From Immersiella caudata (lineage: Eukaryota; Ascomycota; Sordariomycetes; Sordariales; Lasiosphaeriaceae), in assembly GCA_030512335.1 (NCBI GenBank), contig JAULSU010000002.1, positions 4,402,001 to 4,466,000 on the forward strand: DNA of 64,000 bases. The letters are read 5' to 3'. Made by a program: the position numbers and the translations under genes. The number at the start of each line of letters is the position of its first letter. Positions within the stretch are counted from its first letter, which is position 1. Shown one piece after another: positions 54,754 through 64,000 of this stretch. The notes under the pieces were generated by a model. It made no database searches and was not told the DNA's origin. It was given only the letters and a program-made list of their open reading frames with translations.

Positions 54754-57700
54754 TCAACGACCACTACTCCCGAACGACCTGCTCCCCACAACAGGGCTGC
54801 CGATCTCTCCCGGCGCACCTACCGCCCGCTGAATTGGCCGTGGGTTTGCCCGTCCGCTGCTTGGGTCCCAGCGAATGAACTTGCCGGAATTATCCTCGCG
54901 CAGGTCGAAGCTCCCCCCTCCATTGTGGAGATTGCCTTCGGTTTCGCACATGTCGAGCAGTTCCTTCTCGTCCACATGCCCGCCCTGAAACTGGCCGAAC
55001 TTTGCCTTGACATCATCTAGCGAGACGAATCCCTCGAGGCTATTGCTGGCGCCATCAGCATCCCTTGATGCCGCGTCAAGCTCTTCACATGCGCGACAGA
55101 GCATCTTGCGAATGACCACGTATCGTGGCTCGCTGGGTGGTGCTTGCGTGCCGAAGGTAGGGTTCATTGGGTTTGCCTGGCCCCATGTCGGGAAGCCTGG
55201 AGGAGGTGGTGGGGGGAAGAAACCGGGCTGCGGCGCGCTTGCCGGCCCCCAGGGGTTGTTGTGCGCCCCAAACAAATTATCCATTCCGAAAGGGGGTATC
55301 GGGAACTGTGGAATCGGTCGAGGACCCGGCGCATTGGACAGCGACATCCCCCTGAGATGCAGCGGAATATCTGGAAAGCCCTCATCAAGGTCATCCTCTA
55401 AGAGCGCGCTGCTCCCCAGCTGAGCATTGGGCTCGTCCTTAGCAAGTCTGCTCCCGGGAGAGCTGCTAAGTGGGCGCTGTCCGTGAACAACGCTTGACGG
55501 CCGGGCAATCGGCGTCGGGCGGCTTATAGGCTGCGATGCGGCCACAGGTGTGCCCGGCTCAAAGCTTCCAGAGCCCTGTCGTGAATGAGACTGTGAAGAC
55601 TCATTATGCACGGCACCCCCAAAGATCTGCGCCATCCCTGCCACAGGAGAGTCCATAGGCCCTTGGAAACCAGGAGGCGGGTGTACTGGGAACCCTCGGC
55701 CGCCGAACCCAGGCGGCACCGCATGTCCCATGCCTGGCGCTGGCCTGAAGAATGGTTGCGGCATTGGAGGAGCAAACATAGGACTGCCAAAACCGGGAGG
55801 GATGTTCTGAGGCGGAAGCCCTGGTGGGAACGGCATGCCCATCGGCGGCATCCCGAAAGAGCCCTGTTGGGGTGGTAATGCCTTGGCTGGCATTCCCAAC
55901 GGCGAGGTGGGATGCGACTGCGGCTGCACGCCACCTTGCGAGCTCATGCTGGCTTGGCCTGACCTTCCAGGAGGGCCGATCGGACCAGGGCTTGTCTGAA
56001 CCGGCGTGATGGGGTGGGAAGAATGGTACTGGCCCGGGCCCACCCCGGCCTGTGAGGAAGAGGCGGTGGCGCTTTCTTGGTGCGATGTTTGACGTGCGCG
56101 CATCGGAGTGGGGGCTTTCGGCAGCGCTGGGGTTGCGACGGCGATTTGTGGCGAGGCAAACGAAGCCGAGGGTTGCTGAGGAACAGCCGGAGCGGCCGTT
56201 TGTCCCTGATGCTGAGCGGGCCGCTTTGGGAGAGTCAGCGGTACCGGAACCGCAGCAAGTGCCGCGGCTTTTTGTGCGGCTCTCTCTTCCTGCTTTAGCT
56301 TCTCCTTCTCCTTTGCCTCCTTGGATTCCTTGGCGTCCCTGGCTTCCCGGTTCGCCTTAGCCTTAGCATCCTTCTCGCGCTTGTCGCGTTCCTGCTGCTC
56401 CCTTCTTTCACGCGCCTCCCGCTCCTTTTGCTCACGGGTCTCCTTCTCTTTCAACCGTACCTCCTCGCGTGCCTTTTTCTCGCGCTCACGGTTTTCGCGG
56501 GCCTTGCGCTCAGCCTCTTCGCGTTCATGAGCCCGTCGTTGGCGCTCGGCCTCCTTGCGCAGGCGCTCTTCCTCCTCGGCCTTCTTCTGGGCCTCTCTTT
56601 TCTTTCGTTTCTCCTCAGCTTTTGCGCGTTGCTCCTCAGCCTTGCGGGCTTCCTCGGCCAAGCGGGCAGCGTCCTCGGCAGCTTTCTCAGCCTCTCTTCG
56701 GGCCTTCTCCTCGGCCTGCGCCTCTTTCTTCTTGGCGGCCTTGTCTTTCCGCTTCTGAGCCTCTTTAGCCTTTTTGGCCTTTCGCTGAGACTCCTGGCGG
56801 CTTTCGTCCTCGATCTCCTCGATGAGCTTCGCTTGACGCTCCTTTGCTACCTTTTCACGGTATGCCGTGAGGACCCGTTGCTCGAACATCCTAGCGGCGA
56901 ATATCTGGAACATCCTCCTTCCCTCCTCCATGCGTTGCTCTTCGGTCATCGTTTCCTGCTTTCGGATTAATCAACAGCCCCATACACAAGAAGCACGCAA
57001 GACGATCGCACCTCTTCTTCACCGCTGTCGTAGTCGTCGTCCTCATCATCTTCGTACTCCTCTTCGTCCTCGTCGTCGAACTCCTCTTCCTCGGGCCCCA
57101 TCGTGTAGTGACCGTAGCCGTCGCCGTTGGCGTGGGTGTGGCCTCGGTCGAACTGCTCCCGGGCGTCTTCCTCGCGCTGCATCCTGCGTTCGGCGAGCTG
57201 CTCCATCATCTCGATGAACTTCTTGCCGTCGTTCTTGAGCAGATCGTCGGCAACAGTCAAAATTCCGCCTAGAGAAGATGAATCATAAGCGTTATTGCCA
57301 GTTCCCAAAGGATCACGCTGCAGGAACGACGGAAGAACGGGGAGGTTGTCCCTACCCTGAACAGTCAGGCTGTTCCCAAAGCTAAAAAAGTCGGCAGCAT
57401 AGTCTGACCGGTGCATCTCTTCTGACGGCTCGTCTTCGCTGTAGTCGTCGGGGTCGTCGTCGCTGTACTCTTCCTCCTCGTCGTCCTCTTCGTCATCTCC
57501 CACATGCTCAACTATTCGGCCATGTGACGGTTGATGATCCGAGTAGGCAAGACCGCGAGGGCGGACACCGCCTGGTGGGCCGAATGATTGATTCGGCCGC
57601 AGCATTGGTGGGCCATCGCCTTGGTTGGGGTGATTGGCATACTGCTCCAATTCCTCATAGTAGGCGTCATAGAGCCCTTCCAACTCTTCCTCAATAGCGG

Positions 57701-58502
57701 TCCGCTTCCTCCCGCACACCGTACAGCTGCACGTGTGCTTTTGCTGCTCCTTCATCTTTTTGAGGACAGCGTCCTTCTCCACTTTGACGAGAGACTTCCG
57801 CTCACCCTCGCTGAGACCGAGCCAGAACTCCTTGATCCGCTCTCGCTCTTCCTGTGAGCTCGTATTCCATATCTTCTCCCTTGACATACCTGGCCTACTT
57901 TGGTGGTCGTCGGCTCCCCGGGATGGCGGAGGTGGCGCCGTGGAGAGCCCTGGCGGTGCATGGTGCGGTTGACTGTCTTGGAGGTCATCGGCGCTCGTTC
58001 CTGCCTTTTTCTTCTTCTTCTTTGGCTTCTTACCCTTCGTGGACTCTCCTTGTACGTAACCGCCGTTCTGGCCCGAGTACGAACGCTCAGGCTCCGGGAC
58101 GTCATCGTCCAGATCGTCGTGGCTGTAATCGGCATCGGCGTCTCCGGAGTGTTGCTCGTGGGAAGCAGGCGGGCTTGGCAGCCCGTTTGGAGACTGGCCG
58201 CTGAGGGCTTGCTCGGCGGCTGCCTTCGCGGCCGCCTTCGCGCGTCGCTTTTGCTTCTTGCGGTTCACAGACTGGGGTGGCCCGTTGGAGGTGGCTCCAG
58301 TCGCGGCAGCGGGCACGGTTGTCGCCGCGGCGGCGTTGTTGGTGGGGGACGGATGAGTCGATTCCACCGGTGTGCTACCCTTCGGCACAGTAATGAACTT
58401 AGACCCGTCCTTATTCGTGTACTTAGCAGTCGACTTCGACGTCGGCGAGAGGGGTGCCGGGTTCGCTGCCCCCGCCGGCGGATGGCGGTGGCCTCCCTTC
58501 AT
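54754..58502 (-). CDS. NST1: Stress response protein Nst1
   Basis: Two exons, 58502-57012 and 56955-54754, phase 0 (EEE/ETMTEEQRM), 1230 aa, in the family's usual range. Nst1 is a fungal protein linked in yeast to salt tolerance and mRNA splicing factors; its mechanism is unclear. The N-terminal region is low-complexity with basic patches (NRKKQKRRAKAAAKAAAEQA; KGKKPKKKKKKAGT). The conserved centre has REKIWNTSSQEERERIKEFWLGLSEGERKSLV, HTCSCTVCGRKRTAIEEELEGLYDAYYEELEQY, then DFFSFGNSLTV and ADDLLKNDGKKFIEMMEQLAERR. Long acidic runs (EEEEFDDEDEEEYEDDEDDDYD) precede the intron. A very long Glu/Lys/Arg/Ala helical coiled coil (about residues 500-750) follows, then a Pro/Gly/Gln-rich C-terminal part. 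The C-x-C-x2-C cluster may bind metal. Confidence 0.9.
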
Positions 58503-61066
58503 TGTACAGGATTGCTGTGGCGGTCTCGGTGCCGACGACAGGACGGTAGGTTCGGCGATGGCGCCGATGGTCTCGAAGGTCCGGAAGTCGGTTTGGGACT
58601 AGACTGAGAGAAGTGAGTCGGAGGACCGAGAGCGCGGGGGCGAAGGTTCCGGATCATGCGAGCTAGACGCGGGGAATGGGAGGGGGGGAAGACGGAGGAG
58701 GGCCGGCATCTGCCACTGACAGACCGCAAAGGGGTAAGGTCAGAGCAAGATGAAGCTGGGCGCGAAGCACGGCAAGAGGGAGATGGGCAGCTAGTAAGGC
58801 GGGACGCTATTGGCCGGGGAGGGGCAGGAAGACTTGGGAAGGCGCCAGCGGAGACCTTGGGGCGGAGGTTCTTGCGGATTGGCAAAGAGAGCAGAGTGCT
58901 ACTCACGTTCCAGATCATAGGCCCCAGGACTGGGGATGTTGGCGGTGTTGGAAGGTCGTCGGCAGCAGCAAACGCGACGGGGCGAGCTACGCAAGAATCA
59001 ATGCGGCACCGAATGCGTGTGCGCTCGCTCAGGTTGTTCGGATGTTCAGTGGATTTGTGGTCCCGCTCCTCCCAGACATGAACCCCGTCCGCTTCGCGCT
59101 CCTCATTGGTCAGCCACCCCACGTGACTCTCAGCCTCGATGTGGCCTGGCGTGGGTAATTTCAGCCGCCCGACGAGCATCATCGATCTGGAGCCAGTTTC
59201 CACTCTCACCCTCTTTTACGAGTTGACTACCAAGGTACCTACACGACGCTCAAAGAGTTCTCAAATTGCCCGCTGAAATTGTCGGCGAACATCCTTATCC
59301 GACGGGCACTACACCCATCCACTTTGGCTCCTCCAATGCCTTTTTTGGAGTGTGGAGGCGTCTGCTCCCGCTTGTCGCCTCTGAACGACCTTCATGGTGC
59401 GCGCCTTATTCCTAGCGGCCCGTGCCAATTTGTAGCGAACTTGACTTTTGTTGGTGTTTGGCGGTTGTTCGCTGTTCCGTCACTGCGTTTGCTTCGGTCA
59501 CACGCAACGAAGGCCCGCGCATCGACGATTTGCCGAACGCCGCCATCCTACATTTTACATCTACCATTGATGATTGCCGCATTCCAATTGCTCGTGTCTG
59601 CGCCATCCAATTACACAAGGCGCGGCGGTTTCCCTTAGGCATCGGCCCGGCCTTGGCTTGTTTGGCTCAATTAGGTGGATTGAGGTGAGAGCCAAATCCT
59701 GCCCCTACCCACCCGCCTGGGCTGTTCGTCCCAACGGCTTGTCCGTCCTTGGCCCAGGGCAAGTTAGGTCTCGCTGTTCTAGTCGATGTTCATTGAGGTT
59801 GCTGCTTCCCAACAACATCGGTCTCCGGGCTGATCGCCCCCACACGAGGAGTACCATGGCGTTCTACTCCTACTCAGTACTGGGTATGTAAGCCCGAGTT
59901 TTATTGAAGCTGAAGGCCTCCCAGTCGTAACGGGACGATCACCCACAGTCGGTTTCCAAACACGAAGCATGATGGTTGGCTCCCCACACCTTGTTCGCGA
60001 CGCGGAACACACGAGGTCAAGTCCTCGAACAAGCGCGCTGCGTAACCCTCTCGGCATAGTTAAGAGGTCGGGAGGCCCCCCGTAATTTGGCCCCAGCAAC
60101 CGCGAAGCTTCAATATTAGCACCGTCACAGGTCTAATGTTAGCTGAATGTTTCGAAACACGCCTTCGGCGCGTTCTGGTGCACAGCCTCACCAGCAATCC
60201 ACAGCTCGCCCCCAGTCTGCAACGGTCTTGTAGTCTCTCGTCAAAGGTTGTTGTCCTGCCACGATCACTTTCCTCCTCGCTAATTGGATTCCGTTCGCAC
60301 TGCCGGACTTGTCCCTGGCGTATGTGCCGTCCTATGATGGTGCTATCGAGAGTCCGGAGGAGGATCTGCCCTAGCGTTTCCCCTGACCCGGTTCTCTTTG
60401 CGACCGATGCAGTGTGTCAGACCGGCTGAAATGGAATTGGGGACGGCAAGGTGCTCGATCCCGGCTGGGAATCAGCAGCAATAACTCTCGCCATAATCCT
60501 GAGTCCTGGGTCGTCTAGTCCAGTCCCGGTCCTGAAACAAGATAGTCGTAGTGATGTCTTTTCCAAGAACGGACAAGGTAGGCGGATCGCGGTAGGACTT
60601 TTGGGGCCGGCGGGTGACTGGATCAACGGCCAACGGCTCCGTCCGTCCTGTGAGTAGCGAGTGGGGCCGTCCGCCTGCAGTGCCCATCGTATCGCCCAGG
60701 CTCCCAGGCGGGAGCGACACCATGCACTGGTGCAAGCACTGGCGCACCTGGACCAGAAATTGGCGTTACATAATCCAGCCATCTCAACTAGCTATCAACC
60801 CGCTGTTCCCCTCAAAATTCTGGGCCACAGCAGCTTGCATGTGTAGCCAACATCCTACGAGATCTGACAATTCGGCGGTCAGCGTGCGCCTATTGCCCAT
60901 TCTTTCACTCCGTACGAAGCGATTGCCACCGACTACTCGAAGCCGAGGAACAGGTCGAGGTCTACTGAGCGAATACGGGCACCCGTCCTCCAGCAGCGCT
61001 GGGTGCAGATAGAGCCAGACCTCCACCCGCTCGTCCCATCCTCCACCATCTCCCCAACCCGGCACC
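58503..61066. promoter_or_regulatory. Divergent interval, NST1 / RHO2, about 2.6 kb
   Basis: Long intergenic stretch with no convincing gene. The part below about 59200 is GA/GC-rich and probably NST1 promoter and leader. Frames up to 140 codons lack motifs. RHO2 upstream sequence becomes CT/CA-rich after about 61000. Confidence 0.45.
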
Positions 61067-62165
61067 ATGGCCGCAAACAATCCCGCAAATGTTATCCGCA
61101 GGTACGCTCTCGATAGGCCTGGCAGTAAGGCCCGCTAGCTCGCTCCCCACCAGCTGCTGGCGTGCTGCGATCGCCACTTTCCCAGTTCTAACCGACAACC
61201 GCTAGGAAACTCGTCATCATCGGCGACGGTGCCTGTGGAAAGACTAGCTTACTGAGCGTGTTTACTTTGGGCTTCTTTCCTACGGTATGTTCTCTTCTCA
61301 CCGGTTCCCCCCTTACCCCGTAAACCCAGCTGACAATTGCGGTCATTAGCATTATGTGAGTCCGAGGCTCCCGCCATCTCTGCCTGACACCGCCAACGAC
61401 GCCTCGCCCCGATATCATTCTTCCACGCATCCCGCCGAATTCCCCCCTCGCAGGCCTTTCGCTAACCGATGTTTTTGGTTGCTAGATTCCGACCGTCTTT
61501 GAGAACTACGTGACCGACTGCAGGGTAGACGGGAAATCCGTGCAGTTGGCCCTTTGGGATACGGCTGGGCAGGAAGACTATGAGCGATTACGGCCGCTGG
61601 CGTACTCGAAAGCGCACGTTATTCTGATAGGCTTCTCGATCGACACGCCAGATTCTCTCGACAATGTCAAACACAAGGTTGGTGCACCCGTCTGGACTGG
61701 CTTTACCCCCGCTCTCGCCCCAAAGACATGCTCCCGTTCCCTCGCCCAATCCCGCCCCGGCGCTACGTCACTTGGCCATTGTGCAACACCTGTCCTACCA
61801 CACCCCGTCTATGTCTCGGACACTCGCTGTTGATCAATGGATATAACTGGGGTCAAGGCTAACGCGATGGGCAGTGGGTTGTGGAGGCACAAGAAAGGTG
61901 TCCTGACGTCCCGATCATCTTGGTCGGCCTCAAAAAGGATCTGCGAGGCGACCCCGTCGCAATTGAGGAGATGCGCAAAAGGTCACAGCGCTTTGTGACA
62001 GAGTCCGAAGGCGAGCATGCCGCTCGGGAAATCGGTGCCCGCAAGTACTTGGAGTGCTCCAGTCTAAGCGGCGAGGGCGTTGACGACGTTTTCGAAGCGG
62101 CTACACGGGCAGCACTCCTCATGTTCGAGAAGGGTGAGGGAAGCGGATGCTGCGTTATCTTATGA
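61067..62165 (+). CDS. RHO2: Rho-family GTPase Rho2
   Basis: Small GTPase that controls cell-wall alpha-glucan synthesis and polarity through the wall-integrity pathway. Five exons: 61067-61101, 61206-61284, 61350-61355 (six bases), 61486-61677 and 61875-62165, giving 200 aa. Motifs: P-loop GDGACGKTSL (18-27), switch I FPTHYIPTVFENY, switch II WDTAGQEDYERLRPL, LVGLKKDL (G4), ECSSLSGEGV (G5), and CAAX box CVIL for geranylgeranylation. The residues LLSVFTLGFFPTHY and DCRVDGKSVQLALWDTAGQEDYERLRPLAYSKAH-type wording match Rho2 rather than Rho1 (which has CLLIVFSKGTFP). The six-base exon encodes only His-Tyr of switch I; without it a key part of switch I would be missing. Exons and phases agree throughout. 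Confidence 0.93.
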
Positions 62166-63210
62166 AGGATCGTGCAACGACACTGGCCGCGACTACTCTC
62201 TCCTGGCTCTATCAGGGGTCAGAGCAGAGCGAGAGCCGGTTCTCACCAGAATCAACCCCCCGGCTACCCCCGTATGACTACGGGATACGCCACAGTCGAA
62301 ATCTCATCGACGAAGTCTACCTCACTCCCTCCGGCTCACAGTACTAACTGAACCGTGACGACACGACGCCTAATGAACTGGGGCTGAACGGCAGACAAAC
62401 AGCAGCGACAGCCAGATGCATATCTGTATTAATACGCTATAGAATCACCTTCCGCACTCTCTTTCTCGGATTGTCATTTCTCACTCTTTGTCATCATTTC
62501 ACATCTTCTCTACGTATCGAGGTCAGAGGGAAACGGGAGGCACAGCACAGACTCAAACTACTACTACCATAACTATTTACTGCATGGGAACAGGGATGGA
62601 CCGGGAAGGAGGTTCGAGGCTGAGCCAGGGAAATTGGTATCATTCTTTTTATTATCTGGGTCCACGCGGACCAGGAATCTGTTGGCACTTTAGGAGGTTG
62701 GGAGATGCAGGGTCAAATCGGGGCACGGGCGAAAACAAAACCGGGAATGGTTCAGATTGCTGCGGGCTCGACTAGGTACTGAGCTCATTAGCGTGTCGAG
62801 ATTTATTGGCCAGATATTGAGAAAGAAGCGCTGAATTACAAGAGCGGACCGATGTCTACTGCATGCTGCGTGAAGTCAGTTCAGGCGGTTGTTAGCTCAA
62901 TGGCCCGAGGGTCGGATCTTCAACTCCTTATCACAATGCCAACGACCCGTGTTGCCAAGTAACTCAGGCTTCAAGATCAGGGAAAATTATAACCCACCGT
63001 GGAATCACGTCACACCAAACAGCAGAGCCCCTCCATCAGCCAGAACCTTCCTGTATTGCCTTCTAATGCCATATTTATGATACAAGCACATACCTTACAT
63101 ACAAACAGCACAACAGCTGTCACAGCACACCCTCTCAACCCCATCTCATATCAAAACCAATAGTCAGTACACCACCAATAAACCCCCCTACACAAGATAT
63201 TCAACCCCAG
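62166..63210. other. Convergent 3' region, RHO2 / mL40
   Basis: About 1 kb between the stop codons of two genes facing each other. No gene supported. A segment that looked like a tRNA box A (GTTAGCTCAATGG near 62890) does not fold into a tRNA. Confidence 0.5.
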
Positions 63211-63810
63211 CTACGCCTTCCAGTCATGATTCCAAGCAACTTTCGCCGGCGTATCCGTCTGCGCACGTGCATACTCAATCGGCACCCCATTCAACCCGTA
63301 CACCCCCTTCTTCTCCATAGCCACCCGGTACAAATACCCCTCGGGCCTCGTCCCCGGTCCCGCCGTGAGTCGCAGCTCCTCACACGCGCCGCTCATAGAC
63401 TGGAACTGCCGCATCAGATTCCCCTCGCGCTCCTCGCGCTGTTGGCGCCGGAAGAGAAGCCAGCCGCGGTGGATCGTCCAGTGGCGGAGGTGACGGTTGC
63501 GCGCCATGCGCAGCGGAGGGGGGATGCGCCGCGGGGAGAGGGTGGCCAGGGATTGGAGGAGGTTGACAATTTTGGGGTCACGCTCTGCGACGCGCCCCTT
63601 TTTCCCGCTGCGTTTGCCGGCCTTGCCACCTGTCTTGCCAGCGCCAGGCTTGGAGCCGGGCTTCCTGCTGCCTTTGGGGGTGTTGAGGAGTGGGGTGGTT
63701 GTGGTGAGGGTGCGGATTGCTGTTGGCATTGATGGGAGGGGGGTGGTGAGGGGTTGGAAGAGGCGGGAGGCGAGGCCTCGGAGGGAGAGGAGGGAGAGGA
63801 GGGAGGACAT
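63211..63810 (-). CDS. Mitochondrial large-subunit ribosomal protein mL40
   Basis: Single exon, 199 aa. The N-terminus is an Arg/Leu/Thr-rich mitochondrial presequence (MSSLLSLLSLRGLASRLF), followed by a basic Gly/Lys linker (SRKPGSKPGAGKTGGKAGKR). The mature core has VNLLQSLATLSPRRIPPPLRMARNRHLRHWTIHRGW, the helical QQREEREGNLMRQFQSMSGACEELR, and the C-terminal EGYLYRVAMEKKGVYGLNGVPIEYARAQ and WNHDWKA. This matches the fungal mL40 family (yeast Mrpl28) as I remember it. It acts in the mitochondrial large ribosomal subunit. The promoter must lie in the last 190 bases of the window (63811-64000). Confidence 0.88.
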   Translation of the reverse strand: MSSLLSLLSLRGLASRLFQPLTTPLPSMPTAIRTLTTTTPLLNTPKGSRKPGSKPGAGKTGGKAGKRSGKKGRVAERDPKIVNLLQSLATLSPRRIPPPLRMARNRHLRHWTIHRGWLLFRRQQREEREGNLMRQFQSMSGACEELRLTAGPGTRPEGYLYRVAMEKKGVYGLNGVPIEYARAQTDTPAKVAWNHDWKA

Positions 63811-64000
63811 TGCTGTGGCCGGGTGGTTGATGAGAGTCGGTGTTTGCTCGAGTCGCTACGGGCGGGAGAGCGTGGAATGCCGAGCTTTTATGCCTGCGAG
63901 AGTACTGAAATCCCTTCGCCGTCAACCCCCTTGTATGCCAGAAGAGGAGTTCTTGGTCGAGGACCTGTCGGCGCGATGGTCGGCCGAGGACGGTGAAGAA

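Noticed and set aside
60000..60050. GGTCAAGTCC stretch resembling a tRNA T-arm
   Set aside because: The loop length is wrong and no D-arm or acceptor stem can be paired around it.
62885..62960. tRNA-like box A (GTTAGCTCAATGG)
   Set aside because: No acceptor stem, no anticodon arm and no GGTTCGANTCC box B at the right distance.

Overview
This window is nuclear DNA from a filamentous ascomycete (Pezizomycotina, most likely a Sordariomycete). The evidence is short introns of about 45-200 bases with GTRNGT/YAG borders, GC-rich codon use, pyrimidine-rich leaders, an AA9 lytic polysaccharide monooxygenase, a fungal copper-type metallothionein, NST1, the Rho2 GTPase and several fungal-only protein families. 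Gene models were built by reading splice junctions by eye and checking that each spliced frame closes. I recognise 23 protein-coding genes and one probable gene relic. No tRNA, rRNA or CRISPR array was found.

Layout. 0-5 kb: a small Ser-rich protein (minus), then a gap of about 4 kb without a convincing gene. 4.7-11 kb: IDH2 (NAD isocitrate dehydrogenase) divergent from SEC5 (exocyst), then HSP10. 12.8-18.4 kb: a secreted AA9 monooxygenase with an unusual tail, a 43-residue metallothionein, and a C2H2 zinc-finger protein. 18.4-21.2 kb: gene-poor. 21.2-23.6 kb: ILV2, the acetolactate synthase catalytic subunit. 24.7-35.3 kb: a run of five fungal-specific genes: two DUF3659/LEA-like proteins, two low-complexity proteins that end in the same alternating beta-strand-like tail, and a one-pass membrane protein with a GC-AG intron. 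35.3-39.7 kb: GAL1 galactokinase between degenerate, RIP-like repeats, including a small element with inverted ends. 39.7-51.6 kb: a RING-CH membrane E3 ligase, SGT2, ADE6 (FGAM synthase), a relic resembling a HET-type protein, and ARG1 (argininosuccinate synthase, 13 exons including 14- and 8-base microexons). 53-64 kb: a 12-cysteine single-pass membrane protein, NST1, RHO2 (with a 6-base microexon) and mitochondrial ribosomal protein mL40.

How the genes relate. Most are housekeeping genes unrelated to one another, as is usual in fungi. Two are branched-chain amino acid and arginine biosynthesis genes (ILV2, ARG1), and each has a TGASTCA site in its promoter or first intron, consistent with cross-pathway (CPC1/Gcn4) control. 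The least explained part is the 24.7-35.3 kb run. There the shared C-terminal tail, an equivalent last intron in two facing genes, and neighbouring LEA-like repeat proteins suggest a family or local cluster of stress or structural proteins. That function is inference only.
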